A stretch of DNA of 64,000 nucleotides. Origin: Cordilura impudica (Eukaryota; Arthropoda; Insecta; Diptera; Scathophagidae). The stretch spans positions 98,081,085 through 98,145,084 of the forward strand of contig OY821519.1 of NCBI GenBank assembly GCA_963682025.1. Reading direction: 5' to 3'. Below, in pieces: positions 11,560-23,559 of the stretch. The position numbers were made by a program, and so were the translations under genes. Positions within the stretch are counted from its first letter, which is position 1, and each line of letters opens with the position of its first letter. The notes below the pieces were generated by a model. The model had not been told where the DNA came from. It ran no database searches and saw only the letters and a program-made list of their open reading frames with translations.

Positions 11560-14014
11560 TTCACCATTCGAGTCAAACAACTCTCGAAGGCCGTTACGTT
11601 GAGCTTTTCGCCGCGCATAACCACTTAGCGCAACTAGTTAATGAACCAACGCACATTCCGTGCATTGAAGGGCAAAGACAAAATACTCTCGATCTTTTTC
11701 TAACTTCACACCCAGACAAGTATGAAGTGAAAACACTTGCACCTCTTGGTAATTCGGATCACTGTACCATTTCCGCTTCTTTTTCGTACTCTGTACTTCA
11801 CAGTGTTTCAACACCAGCTATGAAACGCTCAGTTTTCATTTACGAAAAGGCTCGTTGGGCCGAGCTCAACGATTTCTTCAAGCATTTCAACTGGAAACTT
11901 TGTTTCCTAGATAATAATGTTGATGCTGCTGCGATAATGGTGGAAAAATAATAGTGCTTGGTATGAGATTATTCATTCCATCAAAGCGCATTTCGGCTAA
12001 ACCTAATCAAAAATCTTGGTTTAACCAGACTTGCAGAGATGCAGTCAGATCCAGAGAGGAAGCATTCAGACTTTGGAGCGAAAATAAAAATTCCGTCACT
12101 GAACTGCTACGCAAACAGGCGAGAAATCAATGTGCCAAAGTACTAAGGCGCGAAAAGTTTATTCACGGTCAGCGTCTTCGTGCTAAAGTTCTTTCTGCTC
12201 CTCGGGGCAGCAAGAGCTTTTGGTCATTTGTTAAAAGAGTAAAGAATAATGCTAGTTCTGCTATCCCAACTCTTATAATGAATGACCAAATATTCACTGA
12301 CCCGGTTGATAAGACTAACCTTTTAGCTGAACTTTTTGCAAAAAATTCATTTTTGCCGGATAGCGATCAACCACTGCCCGAACTCGAAAGAGTATCTTGT
12401 ACTATGCCTAAAATATTCTTCCGAGCACGTGCAGTTAAAAGGGTTCTTTCGGATCTCAACATTAACAAGTCTCCGGGACCGGATGGTATACCAGCACTGG
12501 TGCTGAAACAGTGCTCTTCGACGCTAGCCAGTCCATTGGCCAACCTTTTCAGCCTTTCGTATCATTCGGGAGTCTTTTCCTCTTGCTGGAAGGTTGCTAA
12601 TGTCCAGCCAATCCCTAAAAAGGGTGCGGCTAATAACCCTGAAAATTACCGTCCAATTGCAATCTGCTCTGCGCTCTCAAAGGTGATGGAGAGCATGATC
12701 AATTTCCACCTTGTGAACTACCTAGAGGCCAACTCACTTCTTAATGATCGACAGTATGGCTTCCGTAGAAATCGTACCACGGGAGACCTGTTAGCTCTAC
12801 TCTCTGAGCGCTGGAGTCGATCCATTCGCAATTTTGGCGAAAGTAAAGTGGTTGCTCTGGATATTTCCAAGGTATTCGACCGTGTATGGCACGGTGCATT
12901 GATATCAAAGCTTATTGCATTTGGGGTCGGTAATGACTTATCTCGATTTATATCGAGTTTTCTCAGAGACCGAACAATACGTGTTGTTATTGATGGGGTC
13001 TCATCTAATGAGTTTCAGCTTAATTCAGGGGTACCCCAAGGTTCCGTTCTTTCTCCTTCTCTTTTCCTTATCTTTCTGAACGACCTTCTTGGCCAAACTT
13101 TTAACTCTATATACTCTTTCGCAGATGACAGCAGCATTTGTCATTCATTTTCCTTTAATGAATGACACACTCAATCAAGACCTCTTAACAATCTCCGAGT
13201 GGGGTAAAACGAAAAGGGTTGATTTTAATGCGCTGAAGACTCAATGTTGTATGTTGACCCATAGGGCCATGGAACCAACAATGTCATCTGTATATATGGG
13301 TGGTATAGGTATTGAGGAATCGGATACTCTTGATGTTTTGGGCATGAGAATTCAATGTGATGTTCGTTGGAACGAGCATGTTTTTCAAGTGTCGAAAGAA
13401 GCATTCAAGTGTCTTGGTTTTCTAAAACGGTGTAGAAATTACTTCACTCCTTCTGATCTCCTTAAAATCTATACCACTTACATCCGACCGAAAATGGAAT
13501 ACAACTGCCATATATGAGCAGGGGCTTCGAAGTCTATTTTGGAGCTACTGGACCGTGTGCAAAGGAGGGCGTTGGCGCTCATCAATGATAGTAGGGTATC
13601 CAATTCTATTGATTCATTGGAACACCGTCGGAATGTGGGTTGTGTAGCACTGTTCTATAGATATTACCATGGGAAATGTTCTTCTGAGATTAGCGAACTT
13701 ATTCCAAGTGCCCGAGTTTCGGTTCGCTCTACCCGCTTCTCTAGTAGATCACATCCGTTTGTAGTCTATTGTCCAGTTGACCGCACAACGCATTACAGAG
13801 AGAATTCGTTTATCAGTCGAACTAGCCGTATGTGGAATAAACTCCCCGCAGAGGTCTTTCCTGACAGTTATAATCTAATAAAATTTAAGTCAAATATCCA
13901 TAAACTCTACTCCCTCTCTCCTCCTTCCCATAACCTATTTTCCTTAAATAAACACAATGCACTGCATTTGTAGGGGGCATCCCCTGAGTGTTGGTTAACA
14001 AAAAAAAAAAAAAA
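11560..14014 (+). mobile_element. Non-LTR retrotransposon, 5'-truncated, endonuclease end plus RT
   Basis: Begins inside the endonuclease C-terminus (LDLFLTSHPDKY, then LGNSDHCTISASF). RT follows: NKSPGPDGIPALVLKQ, VANVQPIPKKG, ENYRPIAICSALSKV, VALDISKVFDRVWH (catalytic Asp), NSGVPQGSVLSPSLF and SFADDSS (FADD in place of YADD). The tail region reads LLDRVQRRALALIND and SRTSRMWNKLPAEVFPDSYN, with a stop at 13971-13973. A poly(A) run follows at 14000-14014. Lesions: a frameshift near 11950, another near 13150, and TGA in place of a Trp codon at 13515-13517. Otherwise well preserved, so a fairly recent insertion of a Jockey/CR1-group element. Confidence 0.85.
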
Positions 14015-14082
14015 TCGGTTGTTACCAACTCCAAAGCTAGAAACCAGGTATAAATTTTGATATTCATTTGAGGTATTTTTTT

Positions 14083-14177
14083 CTAGTGAACATTTCGGAA
14101 AGATTCAAAAGAAATCATAAGAATATATACAAAATATAAAAAATTATGACTTTTTTCGCTGCCCAAATGTTCACTGG
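14083..14177. mobile_element. Small MITE-like inverted repeat
   Basis: CTAGTGAACATTT (14083) and its near inverse AAATGTTCACTGG (14165-14177) bracket about 95 bases of AT-rich DNA. No target duplication was established. Confidence 0.35.
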
Positions 14178-15484
14178 GTAGTCTTCAATAAAGCCTTTAA
14201 TATTTATTAAAATGTAAGAGTATTATGATTATATTCATTTAATTTTTCATTCGATTAACAACTTTATTAATCACAGAGCCAATTATTTCCTAGCATTCTC
14301 TTTTTAAAAATTGCATGAAAATATTTTTCTGCTCCAATCAAAAATTATAATAAAAAAAAAAAAAAAAACATCAACAAATTATGTACGAGTACTTCATTAT
14401 TTTAGCAATATCTCACGTTTTAGCGATTTATGAAGATTGGAAAGAACTCTATTTGAACGCATTTAATGAACTCATTATTTACAGTGAATGGTTGCGGAGA
14501 ACATATACAAATAAAATACTTTCATTTTTCTAAGAAAATATGAAATCTGAGAATGCTTCAAAGTATGAACAAAATAAAAACAACAACTCAAGTCAATGAC
14601 CATCTTATATTAAGTAATGTATTGGAATTTTTTTTTTTTTTTTCAATTTAAACTACATTTCGTTTTATTGTATATTATAAATTCTTGAGCTGCGCGGTGC
14701 CATCATAATATTTTCTTATAATAAATTTTCTTATTGACAAACATTCTTGTAAACGAATTTATAGGCATTTATTCTCAAAAGAAGGTGGTCGTTTTCATTT
14801 ATTACAATTTCTTTTATTCTTAAGAAAAACCTCTTGTATTTTATTGTGTATTTGAATATAAATTTATGAATGTCATAGAGGTGTAACAATGGGATCACCA
14901 TAAAATCTCCATAATGAATCTTAAGTTCGAAACAAACCCTCATTTGTGATTATGTTATTTTTTTTAGTATTACAAAAATCGTCGATTGTTCTTTCTATTG
15001 TTTAGCGATCAAATACATATTTCCAAAATGGGACAGAAAAAAAATTCTTTTGATCTTTATGTCTCCTGTTTGGAGTTTTTAATTTTTATGCGTTTTTAAT
15101 AAATTTTATGTTAAAAGTTAAGACATTTGATTTAATGTGTGTTGTTGGGGTAATCAATAGAATTTAATGAGTTATTTAAGTTGAAAAGGACCACCTACAC
15201 ATACGGACTGTTTGTTTAATGTTACTAGGGCTAGAACTAAAAATTTGTGCTGAAGCATAGTAGAAATGTTAGTAACAAATTAGTAAGATATTAAAAGTCG
15301 GTCAGAGGTTCAAAATGGTGGATGAATGCCTTAAAAATCAGCAGTGCCGGATGGCATTTTCCCAGTCCTCATTCAAGAGTCCATAATATTATAGAAATTT
15401 ATTATTATCATCTATTTTTATTTTCATAATTATACATAATTCATATTTATTTATCAAGTTGCAACTTTATTAATGCCTTTTTCG
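14178..15484. other. AT-rich stretch without recognised genes
   Basis: Poly(A)/poly(T) runs (14355, 14628) and short chance frames only. Confidence 0.5.
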
Positions 15485-15493
15485 TGATATCGG

Positions 15494-16554
15494 CGTCTGC
15501 GGAAAATTTCCCGAAAACAATTTCCCAAATACAATTGCCCGAAAACAATTGCCCGAAAAAACAATTCCCCGAAAAACAATTCCCCGAAAACAATTTCCCG
15601 AAAACAATTTCCCGAAATTACAATTTCCCGAAATTACAATTTCCCTATTTTTAGTTTACAACTTCCCATATATTCTTGATTTCCCCCATAAAAAAAACTT
15701 GCTGCATACGATTTCTTGAAAAAACAATTTCCCGAGTATACGACTTCTCGAAAAAAAAAAACAATTCCCCCACCCCGCGCCGCGCCCTTCCTCTTCCACC
15801 CTCCCTCGTCATCCGGACCTATTTATTGGAGTGTCATACGCTTATTTTTTCATTGTGACTTTGAACACTTCGGTATTCAGACTTCCCGACGGATAACGCT
15901 CACTCCATAACATCATGCCCATGCAGTAGCTGCTACGGAATCGTTACCATCTTGCATATCGAAGTTTTTTAGTTATTTGGGTTGTAATACTCAGTTACTA
16001 TGCCACTCGAATTCCTGGATAGCGAAAAAGTTAAACCGAGGTTGCTTTTGAATGGTTTCTTGTATCATGACGACGGTCAGTCCGTTGATAGCGTTTATTG
16101 GCGTTGTATCCTTTATCGAGGAAAACATTGTACCGGTAGGGTCATAAAAATCACAGTGCCGAAGCGGCTTTCGTTGCTAAAGAAAAAATCGTTAATGAGC
16201 TGAAAGATCTTGCCCGGACCACTACACCAAGAGGTCATGAACTGATTGCTCGCGCTTCGGCCGGAATTTCTGATGATATTGTTTCGGAAATGCCATCAAC
16301 AAGCTCTTTGAAGAAATAGTAATTTCGGGATATTGTAGTTTCGGGAAATTGTGTTCGGGAAATTGTATTTCGGGAAATTGTAATTTAGGGAAATTGTAAT
16401 TTCGGGAAATTGTGTTCGGGAAATTGTAATTTCGAGAAATTGTTATTTCGGGAAATTGTGTTCGGGATATTGTAATTTCGGGAAATTGTTTTCGGGAAAT
16501 TCTTTTCGGGAAATTGTTTTCGGGAAATTGTTTTCGGGAAATTTTCCGCAAATC
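15494..16554 (+). mobile_element. FLYWCH foldback element, copy 1
   Basis: Exact 9-base target duplication TGATATCGG (15485-15493, 16555-16563). Ends TCTGCGGAAAATTTCCCG and, inverted, GATTTGCGGAAAATTTCCCG. The left arm is an array of 14-16-base units of TTTCCCGAAA(TT)ACAA type (about 15510-15650). The right arm is the same array inverted (about 16320-16550). Between them are a conserved noncoding leader and a FLYWCH reading frame from ATG 16000. The duplication size suits Mutator-like elements; no transposase is present. Confidence 0.85.
16000..16203 (+). pseudogene. FLYWCH zinc-finger frame, internally deleted
   Basis: Starts MPLEFLDSEKVKPRLL and keeps the FLYWCH core GFLYHDDGQ, VYWRCILYRG and HCTGRVI. 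It then lacks about 35 bases relative to the intact copy at 56224-56499, so the HNH zinc ligands are lost and the frame shifts. The remainder is still recognisable in another frame to about 16318. Confidence 0.75.
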
Positions 16555-16973
16555 TGATATCGGTCATGTTTCAACCTAGAGAAGAATTGACTTAAGTCGT
16601 AAACTATTCACTGTTCTCACTGATCTTTTTCTTTAATTGATAAGTAGGCTTTTTTCAACTTATTTCTTTACTCTGCCTCGTTTCGTTTTAATTTTACCAC
16701 CACGTGTTGATTTCTGTTTTTGCACAAACAGTGTTTCAATACAAGCCTCAATGTATTAAAGTTTTTGTATAAAGATTTATTTTTATAAGTTGAACTTTTT
16801 TTTTACTTTTTACACTTGGGACCAGGACCCCATGACGTGGCCATGGCAGGATCGCCATGTAATGTTTATTACTCTTGTATTTTTAAAATATTTCTATCCC
16901 GTTGAAATTAAATAACTGAGTGATTCATGTTAAGGCTCCGAAGAGCTATTCTATTAGTATCTAAAGTACAATT

Positions 16974-19840
16974 GACGACGTTGGAGCCAGAGTGAGATAA
17001 ATAAAATAATATTATTACACAATGACATAAAAAACTCATAATTCTTCCATGCCACACTTATGTAATTGCTCTTCAGTGCTTTCCTTCCTGAGAAATCGCA
17101 ATATCTCACTATAGAATTAGTGCGGTCTGCAAAGTAAAGGCATGCCATACTGATCTAAGTAATGAAGTGCACTTAGATCATTATGGTCCCAATTTTATAA
17201 GAGTTGTTACCGTTTATGGAAAACCAAAGTAATCTAAGTGCAATAAAGAAACAATGCATTATCGTATTATTACAAATTTTTTTACATCATATCTACGTTT
17301 ATATATTATTATTCAACAAAACTGAATATTACATTTCTGCATATTTTTTAAACTGGCAACGACAGCCAACTACGTCAAAAAAAAATTCAAAATCATTTTG
17401 ATTTACGCTTGCGATTATCTATTGTCTTATTCTTAAATATTTTAATTGAAAAAGTGTTACGCTGGAATTGTGAATATTATGACATTACAATCTTCATTTC
17501 GGTCATCTCCATCAACTTCAACTACGAATGGAGATTTTCAAGTGATTATTCTTCTTACATTCCAGAGAAAAAAAAAAGAAAGTTCCACAAAATTAGAAAA
17601 CAATGATGGTATGTATGTATGTATGTGCTGCTTCTGTGCTTCTGGAGCGGGTTACAGCTGATGCTATTATTTATAGAAAATGAAGAAGTCAGAGCAAATC
17701 AAGAGGGTCCTATTGGTATTTTGGGGGAAATAGACAATCCAGATTTCGACGAACGTGTCAGAGGAAGAAAAAGAGTTCGAAATTTCGACAATTGGGCCAA
17801 AAATATAAGGAAGGGAAAAAGAACAGCAGGCAAAGAATATACCAATGTACGAGGTAATGTTGTGCCGGCCAAACAATTAACACCAGTTGCATGTAAGTGT
17901 AGGTTCAAATGCAGTGAGCAGGTTTCATCTGAAAACCAAAAAGCAGCACACGAAATAGTTTAGCGGCTCACTTCATGGGACGCTCAAACAAAATGGCTGT
18001 GCAGCGTCGTAAAGATTTTAAAACCAAAACGACGTAAGGAGAGACAACCTGCTCAAAATCCTAGCCGCATAAATTATGTACGCCAATTAATGCTATTTGA
18101 TAAATGAGTATGCAAAAGTTTCTTTTTAAAAGTCATGCAAATATCTAACAAGAGATTAGATTATGCATTAAGTTATAAAAAATCTGTTTCTGGAATTGCG
18201 GAAAGGGACAAGAGAGGACAACATGTACCTTCTAACAAGCTATCTGATGAAAGGTTGACATGGATTAAGGACCATATTAATAGTTTCTCAAAATATGTAA
18301 GTCACTATGGAAAACGACGATCAACCCGCCAATATTTACGCCCAGACTTTTCAATGAACAAAAGTATGAACTTTTTAAAGCAAAAATGCCTACGTCAAAA
18401 CATTTACAACCGAGTTTAATTTACACTTTTATATACCTAAGGCAGATACTTGTAAAACCTGTGATATGCTCGATATCCCAATAAAATCTGAAGAAGACCT
18501 ATAAAAATGCATAGATATAATAGTGCAAAAAGATGAGCATATTAAACTTGTAGGCGAAGTACGAAACATATTAAATGACTGTGAAGGTAAAGTGAAAACT
18601 GATGAATCTTTATTAGTAGCTACTTTTGACCTTGAAAGAACCCCGCCTCTTCCTTATTTGAACACTGGAGAAGTTTATTATTTAAGACAACTGCAAATGC
18701 TTAATTTTGGGATTCATGCTTATACAAAGGAGAAAAAATCTTAATTCATGGCCAGAACATTGTGGGGCTAGAGGCTCTCAAGAAATTATGCACTCAATGC
18801 ACTACTTTCTAGAAGATTCCGTGCCAGACACCGTCAAATCTCTATGTTTTTTTAGCGACTGTTGCTCTGGTCAACAGAAACTGGAATGTTTTGCACTTGA
18901 TGATGTTTCTGCTTAATAAATCGCCATATCTAGAAACGATCACCATACACTATCTCGTCAGTGGCCATACTTACCTGCCTAACGATACCGACTTCTCTTT
19001 TATAAATCGGGAACAAAAAAAAAGTCTAATATCTATACACCAGAAGATTGGATGAAACTCGTCCGTGACTGCAGAAAGCAAAAACCCTTTAAAGTACGAG
19101 ATATGCAAAATAAGTTCCTTGATTTCGAAAGCCTCACAGAACTGTTTAAAGAGTATCAGATTATATTAAGAGAACGCGCGAAAATTCCAAGATGCGAAAG
19201 ATAAAGTTTTGTAAAGATTTAAGTTTAATCAATTACAATGATAATTACACGGAAACATATGAAACGGTTGATCTGAAACCAAATGATATGGATTCCGAAA
19301 CTTTTTTTTAACCCTGAAGAATTATACACCGGAAAAAGCCCCCACAAACAGACTAATACCGTATAAAAAATGCAAGATATAAGAAAAATTCTAAAATTCG
19401 TGCCTCCCATTCATCATCACTTTTACTTGACATTACCGCATGCTCCTAGAAGAAGTGGCAATCAGGAAGCACTAGATGATGAAAACTTATTGCCTGCTGT
19501 GTTAGGTGAAAATTAAGATGTGTTTTATCTTATGATATCAAAGTACATTGTTTTCCCTTACAAAAACCTACATTTTTAATATATTTTTCAAATTTGTGTA
19601 ATGCCATATTGATCTAAGTAATTTGTTCTTCGCAAAAATAGGAATATTTGCTTTATTAAATAAACTATATAGATAACACTTATTCCTAATATATTTCATA
19701 CTCATCAGAGGTACATTTAACAAAAAAAAAAAATAATAATAAAACCCCCATCGGTATCTCACAAAACCACGTAACTCGTTTCCTTAATTTTCTCAGAAAT
19801 TTACTTTTGTGCCGTAGATCAGTCTGGCTCCAACGCCGTC
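16974..19840 (+). mobile_element. DNA transposon S-A: Cys-rich transposase-like gene, inverted ends, AATT duplication (possibly Sola-like)
   Basis: The left end GACGACGTTGGAGCCAGAGT (16974) is matched at the right end by the inverse of GACGGCGTTGGAGCCAGACT (19821-19840). AATT flanks both sides (16970-16973, 19841-19844). The only long coding content is the decayed gene at 17690-19516. Length 2867 bases. The related element at 33054-37241 has the same plan with ATAT flanks. Sola transposons are described with 4-base duplications and DDD transposases; the assignment is an inference that needs a database search. Confidence 0.75.
17690..19516 (+). pseudogene. Transposase-like Cys-rich protein (DUF7869-type family), decayed, in element S-A
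   Basis: Order of motifs: RGRKRVRNFDNWAKNIRK (about 17760), VACKCRFKC (17890), SHYGKRRSTRQYL (18300), IPKADTCKTCDMLDIP (18440), ATFDLERTPPLP (18620), FFSDCCSGQQ (18850), SGHTYLPNDTDFSF (18960), IYTPEDWMKLVRDCRKQKP (19040) and RKILKFVPPIHHHFY (19385), then a stop at 19514-19516. This is the layout of an abundant family of uncharacterised insect proteins. The Asp of ATFDLE and of SDCCSGQ are candidate catalytic residues; that role is inferred. Stops and frameshifts near 17960, 18115, 18420, 18730 and 18916 inactivate it. Confidence 0.7.
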
Positions 19841-21138
19841 AATTATTTGCTTAGCTTGCAAATTCACATACGGATAAACTAACCTATAATAATACTTTTG
19901 TGGAAGTGCAAGCAAGTCATTTCACAACGTTTGGGTTTGGTTACTATTACTATCACTACAGGAAATATGTTTTGGCTACTTTTTTGGACGCAGAAGAGGA
20001 ATTCAATAATGTCCAAATATCATAAAATCGTGAAATACCTAGAGAAAACAGACATGGATCCACGAAGAATCCTATGTGTGAGCGACATGCTGCAAAGCAC
20101 ACTCCTCTTCCTCGAGAATTGAGGATGGGTAGTGAGGAAGGTCTTTATAAGAGGAATTTACATCTTCTCTCTTATTGAACGTTCTATTCAATGAAATCCT
20201 CCTATACTTTGGCGAAACGTTGTGCCGATGACGTTGTGCTTCTGGTCAAGGGTACATTTGTTATGTGGAGGTTAACCCTCTTAAAGTGACTAAAACTAAG
20301 ATACCAGAGTTTGAGAGTTTTCGTACTGGCACTCTCGAAATTTGAAAAATATTTGGGCTCGTTTAAATCGATTTTATCCAAAAAATGAGGTTATGAGGTT
20401 ATGGTTTTACGCTGGTACTTTATTTTTATATAATCAGTTGAATCACTTCTGAACAGTATCAGTCTATTAATAAAAATTATCCGGTGTACAAATTATTAGT
20501 TAAAAGGGACACTTTAATAACCTTCAACGTAAGAATTCAGAATTTCTCAAGTGCAAACGACAATTGCTTGAAATGTTGGCAATATTTTGGCATAAAATTA
20601 AATCCGTTAACTACATCTTCCAAATTTGAAACCAACACGTCACTTGTCATTGTCACTATAGCAGAAATATTAAAACACCCTACTGTGGATGAAAAAGTTT
20701 GGCTTTCTGAACTCGAGAAGGTATAGTGGTAGGCCTGACTCGGCACGACCGGAGCCATTTGATCGACAGCATAGGTGGGGCAAGAGGTTATGCTGAATAG
20801 CATACCTTTATATATATTCATCAACAGCACGATATCAAGGGTGGTTCTCCGTTGAAAGGAGTCTTGTCTAGAACAAAGTTATTGAGGACACAACACAAAT
20901 TCTCCGATAAGTGGGCGCAATACAGATTGATAGGGAAACTGATTTTATTTCACCGGTGACGGTCAGAATGTCTTCCAGGAAAGACAGGATGGACGTACTT
21001 CCCTTCTTCGATACTGATGGTGAGAACAAGGATAGGGTCAGGAATCAGGGAATACTTAGGGAACTTGAATTTCAGATGTATCGTAGGCTTCCTAATAAAT
21101 ATAGTGCTCTTCAAGTCCAGATTCATGTAATTCACTTA

Positions 21139-21284
21139 GGACCAGTTTTTGAAATGTCAGTTAAACTTAGTTTAGTTAAACCGAGAATTAATTTTTTCAG
21201 ACATGTCCAAATTCATAAAAGAATTGATGAATAAATTCTGGGTTTAACAAAACTAGGTTTAACTGATATCTTAAAAACTGGGTC
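21139..21284. mobile_element. MITE with long inverted ends and TTA target duplication
   Basis: The ends GGACCAGTTTTTGAAATGTC and, inverted, GACCCAGTTTTTAAGATATC continue as about 40-base inverted repeats (TTAGTTTAGTTAAACC). TTA on both sides (21136-21138, 21285-21287) fits a PIF/Harbinger-type 3-base duplication. It interrupts the RNase H remnant exactly where the homologous copy at 45195 reads CACTTAGCAA. A decayed sibling lies at 3217-3353. Confidence 0.75.
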
Positions 21285-21490
21285 TTAGCAACGTAAATTA
21301 TTGTGTAACAGGATATTGATACATCAACCATTAAAATTTTGTGGCACTCAAAGTCTTAGTATCGAAGACAGTGATGTAAAAATTTGAAAGGCTCTGGGTC
21401 GGTGGAACGGCTTTAAATGGAAGACGAGATGGATGGCTGAATATCCCAGATCCTGTGACCCTTGCCAAATGCAAAGAAAACTGAAACACT

Positions 21491-21639
21491 TAGCGCTACC
21501 TACGCCACGGTAGGGGGTCGTGGGTTCGATTCCCACCAGAGGCTTTGGTCTGTCGCTGAAAAAAAAACTAGCCTAATTAGAATCTGCAGACAAGCCACTT
21601 CGCGGAACTATGCTTAAAAAAATATATATATATATATAA
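21491..21639 (+). mobile_element. tRNA-derived SINE, 5'-truncated, with AAACACT duplication
   Basis: Flanked by AAACACT on both sides (21484-21490, 21640-21646). Contains a perfect T-arm GTGGG-TTCGATT-CCCAC (21520-21536) with the B box GGTTCGATTCC, preceded by an anticodon-arm-like CTACC/GGTAG pair. The A-box half is mostly missing. It ends in A-rich and (TA)n sequence, as SINEs do. Inserted in the non-LTR remnant. Confidence 0.65.
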
Positions 21640-22229
21640 AAACACTAAAAAAAATATATAGGAGTTCTTATAGGACTTATATAATAGGGACTCTGGACAC
21701 TGCATGATAGGGCGGGTGACCAAAATCAAAGGAGTTCTAGAAGCCGATTTATGTAGGAGCTGTATGGACGTGTACGAGGAGTAGTTAGTTCATAGGACTG
21801 AAGAAACGACACCATGGATATCATTGATAATCTGGGCCGCATAGTAGATGTTCCACTGGGTGATCTTGCGAAATTCATACGAAAATCTAAACGGTTCAGG
21901 GCGCGAACATAGCGGAAAATCTTATTTCCTCTACTATTAAATCTTTGTCAAAATCCTTTCTATCTTTCTTCTAAAGATTATCATAATAGGCCATATGGCC
22001 TCTCACTTTCGAGCATGCTATCCACCTAAATAATCATTTTTCATTGCTTCCAAAACAACAACGTGGATGTGATTTGAAGTAACTTCTAATGTTATTATGA
22101 AACCTAAGTTATTATGAAAATCTACAGGTTCAACTTTTCACGTTAGTAGCCAAATTAATATGTTAAATTGAAAATTTGTATCGAGAATCAAAAAAAAAAA
22201 AAAAAAAAAAATATATTTATATAAAAGAA

Positions 22230-23039
22230 AACAAGTAAGAAAATTATAGTCGGTCGAGACCGACTATACGATACCCTATACCATGCGTTTAGAGACCCTA
22301 TCTCTCAGGCCCAACTAACTGGATATAGAAAATAAGCATAAACAAAATTTGAGTGGGATTTTTATTAAGTTTTTCGGCTGCAGATATGAAAAAGTTCATA
22401 TCGGATGCCATATCTGTATGGGGACTAGCCCCAAAAATGGACCGATCCTGATAATGTTTGGGAAAGTCTCTTGTATTTTGCAAAAATATATACAAACAAA
22501 ATTTGAGAAGAATCAGTGCAATATTTTTTTTGATAGATTTAAGTGAAGATCGGGAAGCAGCTCCATATGGGGCCTATGCCTAAGAGTTGTCCAATAGGGA
22601 TCATTTTTGGACTACTGATTAATGGATGTAATACATACATACAAACCCAATTTGACTAAGATTTGTATGATAATTTGGATCTTATGGCAATATATGTTGA
22701 TTTCATAGGGGTCATTTGTATGGGGGCTAGGTCTGAACATGGACCGATTCTCACCAATTTCAATAGCGTTCATCCCATGGCCGATGAAAGATCAAGTACC
22801 AAATTTCATCAAAATATATTCATATTTGCGACCTGCAGTTTGATTACAAGCTTTACATGGACACACAGACGGACGGACGGACGGACGGACGGACGGACGG
22901 ACATCGTTAAATCGAATCAGATAGTGATTCTGATTCGATCGGTATAATTAAAGATGGGTGTAGGTCAAATATTTTTGGTTGTTACAAACAGCAGCACAAA
23001 GTCATTATACCCAAACCACATAGTGGTATAGGGTATAAA
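22230..23039 (+). mobile_element. mini-me/INE-like GTCY repeat, copy 4 (longest)
   Basis: Starts AACAAGTAAGAAAATTATAG and ends ACATAGTGGTATAGGGTATA. The (ACGG)n array near 22868-22905 is the longest of the copies. It follows a 30-base poly(A) at 22190. Best-preserved representative of the family here. Confidence 0.8.
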
Positions 23040-23559
23040 TATCCAGTCACTTAAGTGGACTCAGATTTTCTTGATTTGGACATTAGTCGTGAATATTCTT
23101 TCTGATCCTGCATATTAAACCACTAATATTTGGAAATTCCAGAAACGAATTTAGGACTAAAAAATCGGTTGTGCTAAATTCCAAAACTCGGCGAAGGCTA
23201 AAAGAGGGTAGACGAACATGCCAAAGATTTGAAAGAAAAAGACGAATAAATACAAACGGTTATGAGTTAAAGAGACAGGTTTTGGGACAATATCACTTTT
23301 ATATGAATCAAATTAAACTGAGCCGAATTTTTGGTACCCTCCACATCGGTTTTACGTTTACATTAACAACAATTTGATAATTTAATAAGCTTAATACTAA
23401 ATTATTACAACAAACATACTGAATTTTTTACAATTTTTAGAGGTGTCTTCATCTTTTTAGACTTATCTCTGCACTATGATGGCCGATTTACCCCATTTTC
23501 AATACAACGTGCTCGAGATACAGACAAAGAATATGTCTTAACTTTACGTAGGTAAAAGG

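Larger units (their letters stand above)
19880..21960 (+). mobile_element. RNase H-bearing non-LTR retrotransposon remnant (R1/LOA/I-type)
   Basis: RT palm sequence LATFLDAEEEFNNV (about 19965-20010) and ADDVVLLVKGTFV (about 20225) are followed by an RNase H-like stretch FDTDGENKD ... RLPNKYSAL ... IHVIHLG (about 21005-21140). Further on is the C-terminal zinc-knuckle region (CRSCMDVYEE style, about 21745). A MITE (21139-21284) splits the RNase H and a SINE (21491-21639) splits the segment after it. The same family appears at 45050-45960, which allows the joins to be seen. Many stops; dead. Confidence 0.65.

Noticed and set aside
15510..15650. CRISPR-like regular array
   Set aside because: Units are contiguous without unique spacers, imperfect, and mirrored at the other end of a transposon in eukaryotic DNA.
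15510..16550. STAT-type binding sites in TTTCCCGAAA units
   Set aside because: The STAT consensus is TTC-N3-GAA; these units have only two bases between TTC and GAA.
16222..16567. Frames reading repeated FPEITISRNYN-type peptides (also near 50026, 56603, 63017)
   Set aside because: Direct translation of the 14-16 base arm arrays in the foldback elements; low complexity, no start context.
20484..20726. 80-codon plus-strand frame inside the non-LTR remnant
   Set aside because: Looks partly coding-like but matches no RT, RNase H or other motif I know; too little to call a gene.
21491..21560. Functional tRNA gene
   Set aside because: Only the anticodon-arm-like part and the T arm can be formed; the 5' half and acceptor stem are missing, and SINE-like duplications flank it.
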